Assembly: GCF_023111095.1 (NCBI RefSeq)
Contig: NZ_JALGYW010000031.1
Span: 1 to 49,304 of the forward strand
Direction: 5' to 3'
Length of the DNA stretch: 49,304 nucleotides
Origin: Maribellus sp. YY47
GTDB lineage: Bacteria > Bacteroidota > Bacteroidia > Bacteroidales > Prolixibacteraceae
The notes beneath the pieces were generated by a model. The model saw nothing but the letters and a program-made list of their open reading frames with translations. It was not told where the DNA came from and did not search any database. The position numbers and the translations under genes are program-made. Each line of letters begins with the position of its first letter. The first letter of the stretch is position 1. Positions 1 through 6,478 of the stretch are shown here, piece by piece.

Positions 1-124
1 CAAACAAGATACCATTAAAATTAAAAGCTATAAAAGAACAGACCGTTTCAAAGCTAGCTTTGAAACGGTCTGTGAATCTATTAACTTAGTCCAATAATCT
101 GTAACGCTTATTTAGGACTAGTCA
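1..124 (+). repeat. Terminal inverted repeat, left copy
   Basis: These 124 bases are the exact reverse complement of 49178-49301 (position i pairs with 49302-i, with no mismatch). The copy contains a perfect 36-bp palindrome (38-73). It also has a 6-bp inverted pair, TAGTCC (87-92) and GGACTA (115-120), next to the inner boundary. The repeat stops matching after base 124. No transposase gene is visible inside the window. The likely reading is the end of an insertion sequence or other multi-copy element that continues beyond the window, with two copies in opposite orientation. The element family is not recognised. Confidence 0.9.
38..73. repeat. Perfect 36-bp palindrome inside left terminal repeat
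   Basis: The two 18-base arms meet at the centre TAGCTA-like core (AAGCT|AGCTT) with no unpaired base. Read on the minus strand the palindrome is followed by TTCTTTTAT, so as RNA it would form a strong hairpin with a T-rich tail, like a rho-independent terminator of the repeated element. Confidence 0.85.
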
Positions 125-132
125 TACAAACG

Positions 133-176
133 AAAAAAAGGAACGGTTCTTAACACGAGGAACCGTTCCTTTTTTT
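133..176. terminator. Bidirectional rho-independent terminator
   Basis: A perfect 17-bp inverted repeat (133-149 with 160-176) encloses a 10-base loop. It starts with seven A and ends with seven T, so it can terminate transcription in either direction. It lies 24 bases past the stop codon of the minus-strand nitroreductase gene and should end that transcript. It would also block read-through from the repeat at 1-124. Confidence 0.9.
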
Positions 177-200
177 ATGCGTGAAACCAGTTGAACCGTG

Positions 201-719
201 TTAAAAACGGTTCATCCTAATCTTTTCAAACTGCAATTCTTCCAGCGGTTTACCTTCTCTCAACTTTTCAGGACAACCAATAGTCACAATGCTTAGCACC
301 CTGAAATTTTCGGGAATGTTTAATAAATCCTGAATGAATTTTTCCGAAGAAACCGCTTCGGAGTGCATCCGTTCGCGAACCTGAATCCAGCAACTTCCCA
401 AGCCAAGCGATTGTGCCGTTAGTTGCAGCAGAATCGAGGCGATGGAACAATCTTCCACCCACACATCGTTCTTTGTTTCATCGGCGCAAACAACAACAGC
501 AAGCGGAGCTGTACCTAGCGGAGCAACACCATGTGGCTTGCAGTTTTTTAACTCGCCGATCAAAGCAGGGTCATCTACAAAAACAAACTCCCAGGGATTG
601 ATATTTTTTGAAGAAGGCGAACGTAAAACGGCCTCCTTAAGTATTTCCAGTTTTTCGGGTTCAATCTGTTGCGTGGTGTATTTCCGGATACTCCGGCGCT
701 GACGTAAAAGTCCGATCAT
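201..719 (-). CDS. Nitroreductase family protein
   Basis: 172 aa, a usual length for compact single-domain nitroreductases (FMN-dependent NAD(P)H oxidoreductases that reduce nitro groups, quinones or flavins in the cytoplasm). The N-terminal RRSIRKY motif and the following RSPSSKNINPWEF segment match the FMN-phosphate and ribityl-binding region. GLGSCWIQVRER near residue 107 is the second conserved block. The ATG at 719 sits just downstream of a Bacteroidota -7 element (CAAAGATA on the plus strand, 733-740), giving a very short leader. The gene stands alone and is closed by the terminator at 133-176. The physiological substrate cannot be told from sequence. Confidence 0.88.
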   Translation of the reverse strand: MIGLLRQRRSIRKYTTQQIEPEKLEILKEAVLRSPSSKNINPWEFVFVDDPALIGELKNCKPHGVAPLGTAPLAVVVCADETKNDVWVEDCSIASILLQLTAQSLGLGSCWIQVRERMHSEAVSSEKFIQDLLNIPENFRVLSIVTIGCPEKLREGKPLEELQFEKIRMNRF

Positions 720-732
720 GATTTTTTATCTT

Positions 733-740
733 CAAAGATA
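733..740 (-). promoter_or_regulatory. Bacteroidota -7 promoter element for nitroreductase gene
   Basis: Read on the minus strand this is TATCTTTG, a full match to the TAnnTTTG consensus. It ends 13 bases before the ATG at 719, which fits a transcript with a short leader. No clear -33 TTTG was identified. Confidence 0.5.
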
Positions 741-795
741 CGGGTTTCAGGATTACGTCAACGGATTAAAAATCCAACCCGGCAGGAATTCTGTT

Positions 796-1179
796 TTACT
801 TCTTTTTCACCTGAATTAGTTCAAACGCCTCTGCCCATTCAGAGCCGTATCCTCGCCAAAACATAGTATCGCTTTTAATCGTTACATTCCAGAAACTATC
901 GTCTTCGGGACCTGTGTCACTGTCCAGAAAGAGTTTATTCTCATTCTCGTTAAATTCATACTTACCTGTATTCTTCCCGAAAGGACGCCCCCCACTCTCG
1001 AAACTACAGTCTGATTTCAAGATCAAAAACCGTTCATGGTAAGGATCGTGTTCCAAAGTCACATCTTTCCCGTTTTGAATGACCTTGTACATTAACCAGG
1101 TTCCCTGAATATTATTCTTCGGATTTTGAGAATTAAAGAAGATGAAAAAAGCTACAATAAGAGTCACCACGAATTTCAT
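796..1179 (-). CDS. Small exported lipocalin-like protein of unknown function
   Basis: 127 aa. Residues 1-17 form a hydrophobic signal-like segment (VVTLIVAFFIFF). The rest (IQGTWLMYKVIQNGK..., then FSPF-type strands ending in WAEAFELIQVKKK) has the GTW opening and alternating beta pattern of short lipocalin-like proteins of Bacteroidota, but I cannot name a family securely. No lipobox cysteine follows the hydrophobic stretch. It is separated from the nitroreductase gene by about 75 bases and from the hydrolase gene at 1379 by about 200 bases, so it may be monocistronic. The start at 1179 gives the hydrophobic leader directly. Confidence 0.6.
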   Translation of the reverse strand: MKFVVTLIVAFFIFFNSQNPKNNIQGTWLMYKVIQNGKDVTLEHDPYHERFLILKSDCSFESGGRPFGKNTGKYEFNENENKLFLDSDTGPEDDSFWNVTIKSDTMFWRGYGSEWAEAFELIQVKKK

Positions 1180-1378
1180 ATTTTGCTTGCTTAAAACGAC
1201 TTACAAGAATAAAACATTCCTTGCCGCCCGAGAGTTCACACTGATTTCCATTTAAACTTTTCACTCCTTGTTTCAAGGCCATTCCTCTAAGAATTAGGTG
1301 TGCAATATAAAACCGAAACATCAGAATTATTTCTTTCTATTGACAGGGAATTCCGACTTTTCTGGCCTATTTTTTTGA

Positions 1379-3148
1379 TTAATGAGTCAGGTAAACAGTT
1401 TGAAGCATTGGCGCCTCTTCATTGCTAAAGACCTTGAAAAGTACGGAATCTTTTAGGATTTCCGACAACAACACAGGTTTCCCGTCCAGCAAAACCTGAT
1501 TATTCATCAACCTAATTCCGTGACTGTAATCCACATACCAGTAAACATGCCCGCTGTAAACCGGCTGAATCGGGCTTCCATCTATTTTGTGCCAGCCGTA
1601 AATCACAACTTTATCGGGCAGTTGAGCGATGTGGTTCGAAAGAATAACATCCTTTTTTATGCCGGCAATAATTTGTCCGTTCTGTCCTCCTGCCGCAGCT
1701 TTTTGCCTTTCGATCTGCGTATTGTGATCGATAAACTTCTGAACCGTTTCGTTGGCATTACCCACCGGCTTGTACGGAAAGGGCTCCAACTTCACCTCCG
1801 CCTTTTGGTAAACATCATCACTGATTTTAGCGGTGATCAGCGACGCTCCGAACAGCGTTGCCAGTCGTTGGGCAGTGCGCGGATTCATTGGTATCCGGCA
1901 GAAATCATCGTCGCTGCCAACTGACAGATAATCGGGCACAATTTGGTACTCTACTTTATGAACAACTCCTTCAGCATCGGCAAAATCAGCTTCTAGAGAA
2001 ACTGTATTTCTCAAAAGACCCGGCATATTCCCGGCTGCCAGCGCTTTGTAAATTTCTTCTTCCCTTTCCTCAAGCCGCATGTTTTCGATGCGTTTCATAA
2101 ATACCGATCCGGTTTCGGCATTCGTTTTCCGCGGAGGAATGTTTAGTTGCCGAATAGGGGGATTTACAGCATCTGAAATATAATTTTTGTAGGCTCTTTC
2201 ACCAAAATACCGGTACCCTTTCTGCTCGTGTTTTGTCCCACTCAGCATGCTTTGAATAAACCCATTTCGCTCCTCCTGCACAGTGTGATAGATCTTTTCT
2301 TCGGGATTGGTTTTAAGGATAAACTCTATTTTATTCCCGCGAGACCGGTACCACAAAAGCGAATCGTTCAGCTCTTCTCTAAATTGAAAGGACCGGGAGA
2401 GATAACTTTTCATCATCTTGCTTCGGTACCAGGTGCCACCTGTTGCTGAAACCAAGGGTTTCCCGTTGTACACCACCACGCTGTCGTTATAGGCCAGCAC
2501 CGATAAAAACCGGTCTTTACCGGAATTGAGCCAATCGGTAAGTTTTGGCCCGTGGATGGAGTCTTCGTAACCGTAATCGCTGTCGAGGAATGCGATTCGC
2601 TTTACCTTGTCGGGGATTTTCTGAACCGCTTCCAGGTAACTAAAAATAAACCGTCCGCCACCACTGTGTCCGTTCAATACAATTTCCGGATTCCAGGCAG
2701 AAAACATGCTGGTGATTTTGTCTACTATATTTTTAGTATCGAATGAAAAATCAGGGTTATCTTTTTTCCACAAAGGCCAGCTTTTATGCGAGCTTTCGAG
2801 GTACACCACCACAATCGTTTCTTTGGTGATAACATGCCTCAGGTAACGAGTTTGCGCACCGATATGCTGAATATCAAAATGCCAGTCGTCACCTTCTTTT
2901 AATGCTTTCCCGAAAGTCTGTTCAATGGTATTCCCGTTGGGAAGTGCATAGAAAATCAACAAAACACGGTTGTGTTTACCAAAGCCATCCAATGGTGCAT
3001 TGATCAGAATTCGTGTATTGGCCGGACTATCTTCCAGCAACATTTGCTGCTCGTTAAAAGAGGATGTTCGCTCAAAACCGGGCAAAAGCTGACCACTCGC
3101 CCAAAACGGCAACCACCAACAAATGGTTATCAAAAGGAAAGTTTTCAT
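1379..3148 (-). CDS. Exported alpha/beta-hydrolase-like protein with C-terminal conserved module
   Basis: 589 aa with a signal peptide at 1-19 (ending ASGQ). Residues about 45-260 look like an alpha/beta hydrolase: a hydrophobic strand VLLIFYALP near 62, IVVVYLESS near 112, and the nucleophile elbow N-G-H-S-G-G-G with Ser162. D188 or D190 in LDSDYGYED is a candidate acid. The second half (about 385-589) is a separate module with the conserved strings SVGSDDDFCRIPM, IAGIKKDVILSN, VVIYGWHK and YWYVDYSHGIRLM. I have the impression this module recurs as a stand-alone family, but I know no named function for it. The protein probably acts in the periplasm or outside the cell as an esterase or peptidase-like enzyme; the substrate is unknown. 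Confidence 0.6.
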   Translation of the reverse strand: MKTFLLITICWWLPFWASGQLLPGFERTSSFNEQQMLLEDSPANTRILINAPLDGFGKHNRVLLIFYALPNGNTIEQTFGKALKEGDDWHFDIQHIGAQTRYLRHVITKETIVVVYLESSHKSWPLWKKDNPDFSFDTKNIVDKITSMFSAWNPEIVLNGHSGGGRFIFSYLEAVQKIPDKVKRIAFLDSDYGYEDSIHGPKLTDWLNSGKDRFLSVLAYNDSVVVYNGKPLVSATGGTWYRSKMMKSYLSRSFQFREELNDSLLWYRSRGNKIEFILKTNPEEKIYHTVQEERNGFIQSMLSGTKHEQKGYRYFGERAYKNYISDAVNPPIRQLNIPPRKTNAETGSVFMKRIENMRLEEREEEIYKALAAGNMPGLLRNTVSLEADFADAEGVVHKVEYQIVPDYLSVGSDDDFCRIPMNPRTAQRLATLFGASLITAKISDDVYQKAEVKLEPFPYKPVGNANETVQKFIDHNTQIERQKAAAGGQNGQIIAGIKKDVILSNHIAQLPDKVVIYGWHKIDGSPIQPVYSGHVYWYVDYSHGIRLMNNQVLLDGKPVLLSEILKDSVLFKVFSNEEAPMLQTVYLTH

Positions 3149-3265
3149 ACACGGAAAATAACTGAAAAAATCCGTTATTCCTTCATTCTAAACAAAATAC
3201 ACACAAACAGCAAGATTAATGTCCGGGGGTAATTAAAGCCGTTTAGATGCCAGGCTGCCCGAAGG

Positions 3266-3607
3266 CTAACCTTTTCTTACAAACTCCGATTTTAAGGCCA
3301 TGGCGCCAAACCCGTCAATTTTACAATCGATGTTGTGATCGCCTTCCACCAAACGGATGCGTTTTACCTTGGTTCCTGCTTTAATCGGGCCAGAAGCGCC
3401 TTTTACCGGCAGGTCTTTTATCACGACCACTGAATCGCCGTCCTGCAGCAGGTTTCCGTTGGCATCTTTCACAATCAATGTATCTTCGTCGATCACTTCT
3501 GCCGGGTTCCACTCGTGATTACACTCGGGACAGGCATATACTTCTTCCTTTAAAAAATATCCGTACGGACAGTCGCACTGCGGACATTGTTTCATTTCGT
3601 CTGACAT
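3266..3607 (-). CDS. PhnA / YjdM-like zinc-ribbon protein
   Basis: 113 aa from the ATG at 3607. An N-terminal zinc ribbon (CPQCDC then CPEC, residues 8-31) is followed by the PhnA domain with the conserved string [15 protein letters not shown] and the ending VRKG. The family was named after the phosphonate operon of E. coli, but its role there is not established, so no reaction is claimed. The frame stays open upstream to 3694. The 3607 start is chosen because it begins the canonical [11 protein letters not shown] and because a perfect -7 element (CAAAGTTA on plus, 3638-3645) lies about 30 bases upstream, inside the longer version. Confidence 0.85.
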   Translation of the reverse strand: MSDEMKQCPQCDCPYGYFLKEEVYACPECNHEWNPAEVIDEDTLIVKDANGNLLQDGDSVVVIKDLPVKGASGPIKAGTKVKRIRLVEGDHNIDCKIDGFGAMALKSEFVRKG

Positions 3608-3637
3608 GGTTTTTTCTTTTCTGATAATTAAGGGCGG

Positions 3638-3645
3638 CAAAGTTA
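3638..3645 (-). promoter_or_regulatory. -7 promoter element for phnA-like gene
   Basis: On the minus strand it reads TAACTTTG, matching TAnnTTTG. Its position upstream of 3607 gives a leader of about 25 bases and supports the shorter protein start. Confidence 0.5.
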
Positions 3646-3751
3646 GGGAAACTTTTATACATACCCAGACTAAAACGTGGACGCCAACTTGCATTAATCG
3701 CCGGAACGGGAAATTGCCTCAAAAAGCAAGCTCCCTCAAAACAAATTCAAA

Positions 3752-4765
3752 TTATTTCGCTAAAAGTTCTTTTTTCAGAACCAGGGTACTTCCTGTATCT
3801 TCCAACTCGTAAATGTGCGCGCGCTCGGCCCCGCCCGGTGAGTTGGGTCCGTGGAAGGTAATGCACAATTTACCATCGAAGGTGCGGAAGACCATTCCGT
3901 GCCCGCCGTTTTTACTAAAAATCGGGGTAGGCTGCTGTTTCCAGGGACCCGTTACTTTTCCGGTTGCCGACTCGGCAATCCCGATAGCATACTCGCCATC
4001 CATAAAACTCGACCATATCATCAACAACTTACCGGCTTTTGTGGGGTAAAGAAAACAACCATCGGTAACATACGAGGTGGGAAGCGGCTCTGCATGTTTG
4101 CTTCCGGTCGACCAATCGGCTGCCGACGCACAAAACAAGGTCTGCGAACGACCAACCGGAGCCGACAAATCGGGGGCCAGTTGAACGAGTTCCATGGTCC
4201 CGTCGATCATTTGCACCCACTCGTGACAATAGATCATGTAAGGTGTTCCGTTTTCCACCCACAATGTCCCGTCGAGCGCCATGCGATCTGTAGGAGTATG
4301 CGGCACCAAATCAAAGGGCAAAAACGGCCCTTCCGGCGATTCTGAATAAAAGATTTGAGTTCCCCGAAAGCTGTAATCGGGCCAGCCTTCCAGCTTCTTC
4401 TTCCAGTAAATATTGCTGTTTAATGTCGCAAACAGATAGTACTTTCCCTCGTATTCGTGCACTTCGGGCGCCCAAACCCTTCCCGTAATCCAGTTATCTT
4501 CAGGAACAGTAAAAACACGCTCAGGCCCCTCCCAGGCTTTAAGGTCCTTGCTTTTAAACACTTCCACACCGCCCAGTGTTTCACCTTTTTCGGTGCGTAC
4601 ACTCGACGAACGATACATGTAGTAGGTTTTTGTTTTGGCATCGGGAAGGATAAACGGATCGCGAATGTTTATTGTGGCGAGCGCCTGTTTTGCACTTATT
4701 TCCTGGCAGAAAGCTGATGAAACTCCGAGAATTATCAGACAAAAAGTGAATACTACTCTTTTCAT
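3752..4765 (-). CDS. Glycoside hydrolase family 43 protein (exported)
   Basis: 337 aa from the ATG at 4765, with a signal peptide ending near SAFCQ (residue 21). Family 43 five-bladed propeller enzymes act on arabinose-, xylose- or galactose-containing glycans. Visible landmarks are NIRDPFIL with the probable catalytic base Asp36, WAPEVHEYEGKYYLF near 99, ALDGTLW with the probable pKa-modulating Asp166, WSSFMDGEYAIGIAES, and the GGHGMVFRTFDG block. The position I would align with the general acid reads VTDG (Asp236) rather than the more usual Glu; I cannot tell from sequence alone whether this is subfamily-typical. The open frame extends to 4843, but the shorter start places the signal peptide at the N-terminus. 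The gene stands alone with no SusC/D beside it, so its glycan is unknown. Confidence 0.82.
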   Translation of the reverse strand: MKRVVFTFCLIILGVSSAFCQEISAKQALATINIRDPFILPDAKTKTYYMYRSSSVRTEKGETLGGVEVFKSKDLKAWEGPERVFTVPEDNWITGRVWAPEVHEYEGKYYLFATLNSNIYWKKKLEGWPDYSFRGTQIFYSESPEGPFLPFDLVPHTPTDRMALDGTLWVENGTPYMIYCHEWVQMIDGTMELVQLAPDLSAPVGRSQTLFCASAADWSTGSKHAEPLPTSYVTDGCFLYPTKAGKLLMIWSSFMDGEYAIGIAESATGKVTGPWKQQPTPIFSKNGGHGMVFRTFDGKLCITFHGPNSPGGAERAHIYELEDTGSTLVLKKELLAK

Positions 4766-4972
4766 TAGGTTTATATTTTTGCTGGTTTTGATATTGAAAA
4801 AACTGAGGTTCTGACGAATCGGCAACCTCATCCGGAACAGCAATTCCGTTCACCTCCGAAAGATAATTAAATCGTTTTGTTTACAAACCGGATAAAATGA
4901 TTGGCAGCTGAAAATCAGGAACCTTCTTCCAATTCGAATAGGTTTATTCCCGATTTTTAGATTTCACGTTAG

Positions 4973-5281
4973 CAAGGTATTGAATTGATTGTTACAGGCC
5001 GGAACCATTATCTTTTAAAAGATGACTATTATCTTATGCCAGAGAACCTCTCGCTGAAGGGACAGAACCTTTATCTTCAACAAGATCATCTTGCTCCTCC
5101 GTAAGAGAATCGCCATCTGACGGGGAAGAACCCTTCTCTGATAGAAGATGGTCTTTATCTTATACAAGAGAAGCACTATCGGGCGGGAGAGAATCTCTCT
5201 CTTCTGTAAGATAATCGCCGTCGGGCGGAACAGAACCACTGTCAGAGACGAAACGACGGGAAAAATACTTGATTCCGATCT
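4973..5281 (+). pseudogene. Possible decayed heptad-repeat gene
   Basis: In the frame starting 4973 the translation runs through about twelve heptads, for example ENLSLKG, QNLYLQQ, DGLYLIQ and GENLSLL. It is interrupted by two TAA codons at the place where sister units carry CAA (Gln), and ends at TGA near 5279. No start codon with upstream signals is evident. This could be the remnant of a repetitive protein gene, or a repeat that is open by chance because 21 is a multiple of three. No family is recognised. Confidence 0.35.
4986..5258. repeat. Imperfect 21-bp tandem repeat (12-13 units)
   Basis: From 5007 the sequence divides cleanly into twelve 21-base units ending at 5258, with a probable thirteenth at 4986-5006. 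Most units end in GAACC, GAATC or similar and contain a TATCTT-like core. Three 21-base units also form a weaker 63-base higher-order period. On the plus strand (frame beginning 4982) the units read as heptapeptides of the type E-N-L-Y/S-L-x-x, broken by TAA at 5102-5104 and 5207-5209. The minus strand is open for 92 codons (5015-5293) with its own seven-residue periodicity. It looks like a decayed coding minisatellite. Confidence 0.8.
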
Positions 5282-5305
5282 GCGTTGAACCACTTGACCA
5301 TCTTC

Positions 5306-5324
5306 CCTGCCTACCGCAGGCAGG
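5306..5324. repeat. Short palindromic intergenic repeat
   Basis: CCTGCCT and AGGCAGG form a 7-bp stem around the loop ACCGC. It resembles the short REP-like hairpins scattered between Bacteroidota genes. A genome-wide copy count is needed to confirm this, because only one copy is in the window. Confidence 0.5.
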
Positions 5325-5380
5325 CTTCCTTACGTGCAGAAAAGGATAAGTACAAATGAGAATGTACTTCCAGACTTTCA

Positions 5381-5579
5381 GAACGCCCCAAAACCGGGAT
5401 GCTCGATAAATACCCGAATGCCGCGGTAGATATGGCCGCGTGACTGGGAATACCTGGGCACCGGCAATCCCATGAAAAGCGATTTAATTGACGGTGAATT
5501 TTGGGGATTGAAACTTCCCAGAGAGGTGGTTGATAAAATTTATTCGGGAAACGCTAAAATCTGGCATCAGAGCTTCTAA
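5381..5579 (+). pseudogene. Amidohydrolase family gene remnant (C-terminal fragments)
   Basis: Two short pieces in different frames recall the C-terminal half of TIM-barrel amidohydrolases of the COG2159 type. In the frame beginning at 5381, MLDKYPNAAVDMAA (from 5399) matches the string that usually precedes the last barrel strands, and ends at TGA. In another frame, GTGNPMKSDLIDGEFWGL and then LPREVVDKIYSGNAKIWHQ run to the stop TAA at 5577-5579, as in the normal C-terminus. The intervening part of the enzyme is missing, so this is a deleted and frameshifted relic. No intact copy is in the window. Confidence 0.6.
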
Positions 5580-5649
5580 CCGTCAAACAGGTACACTTCC
5601 TTGAACAAAAACTTTACTATTAATTGGGAATACGGGGATGAACCGGACT

Positions 5650-6159
5650 TTAACCTGCTTTCTCAATACTTAACAAATACTGGCTTTTCAGAGCATAATT
5701 AAAAATCAATTTATCTCCATCGGCACATTGTTCAAATAATTCCTTATCAACGTTGAACTTTATATCATCCACAAGAAACTCAAATCTTATGGTATTAGCA
5801 TTTGGCGAACTCGTATCAAGGGTTGAATACACATAATCAACGGTTTTACTTTTGCCCGTTAATGTTTTTGGTACCTGGATTTTTTCGTTGAATTGCAAAT
5901 CGCGGTAATACTTATGGTTTATCAGAAAATTTAGCGTCCCCGAAAAGATCAGTGTCCCTATGGAAATAAAAATCACCATTTTAGTATTGATGGCATCAGG
6001 ATTCAAATCAAAAATTAGCTCATAAATAGTTACTCCCAAAATGGTAGTAAAAACAAACACGAGTATACTAAAGCCTAATCCCGTTTGACATCGATTTCTC
6101 AGCACTTTTCGATCTGTTTTTGAAAGGCCTCGCCGCGTTTGATATTTGTTGGTTCCCAT
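5650..6159 (-). CDS. Small membrane protein of unknown function
   Basis: 169 aa from the ATG at 6159 (the frame is open to 6246, but the MGTNKYQ start is favoured because the extra residues are polar with no signal). A basic N-terminus (TRRGLSKTDRKVLRNR) precedes two membrane segments, about residues 26-50 (ILVFVFTTILGVTIYELIF) and 60-80 (MVIFISIGTLIFSGTLNFLI). A soluble C-terminal half of beta character with charged residues follows. I do not recognise the family. The base composition is A+T-richer than the flanking enzymes. The neighbours are a decayed region on one side and the M3 peptidase gene on the other; no operon partner is seen. Confidence 0.55.
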   Translation of the reverse strand: MGTNKYQTRRGLSKTDRKVLRNRCQTGLGFSILVFVFTTILGVTIYELIFDLNPDAINTKMVIFISIGTLIFSGTLNFLINHKYYRDLQFNEKIQVPKTLTGKSKTVDYVYSTLDTSSPNANTIRFEFLVDDIKFNVDKELFEQCADGDKLIFNYALKSQYLLSIEKAG

Positions 6160-6426
6160 TGTACTACTGTTAGTGATCTTTATGGATAAAGATATAAATC
6201 CATTCGGGTATTCTTCCCATAAAAAATCTGCTTTTGAACAGTTCACCCCTTCGCTGTACTATACATGATTCTCATGAATCAACAACAGGAATGAAATTGA
6301 GGAAGTCTGCTCCTATCCGGGAATTGTTTTAAATTTTTAATGCAGAATATCCAATATTCCGGATTTTGTTGAACATTTTACATTCAAAATTGAGAATTAC
6401 ATGTTTTTCAAAATTGACTTTTAAAA

Positions 6427-6458
6427 AAAATGGCACCCCGAAACCGGAATGCCATTTT
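6427..6458 (-). terminator. Terminator of the M3 peptidase gene
   Basis: AAAATGGCA (6427-6435) pairs perfectly with TGCCATTTT (6450-6458). On the minus strand the hairpin is followed by a run of eight T. It lies about 20 bases past the peptidase stop codon. Confidence 0.8.
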
Positions 6459-6478
6459 CAATATTGTGCAGTTGCAGC

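Noticed and set aside
1133-1321. 62-codon frame upstream of the small exported protein
   Set aside because: Overlaps the exported protein start in another frame and has no recognisable features.
5015-5293. 92-codon open frame on the minus strand over the 21-bp repeats
   Set aside because: Opened by the repeat period being a multiple of three; no promoter, family or signal. Reported only as a repeat.
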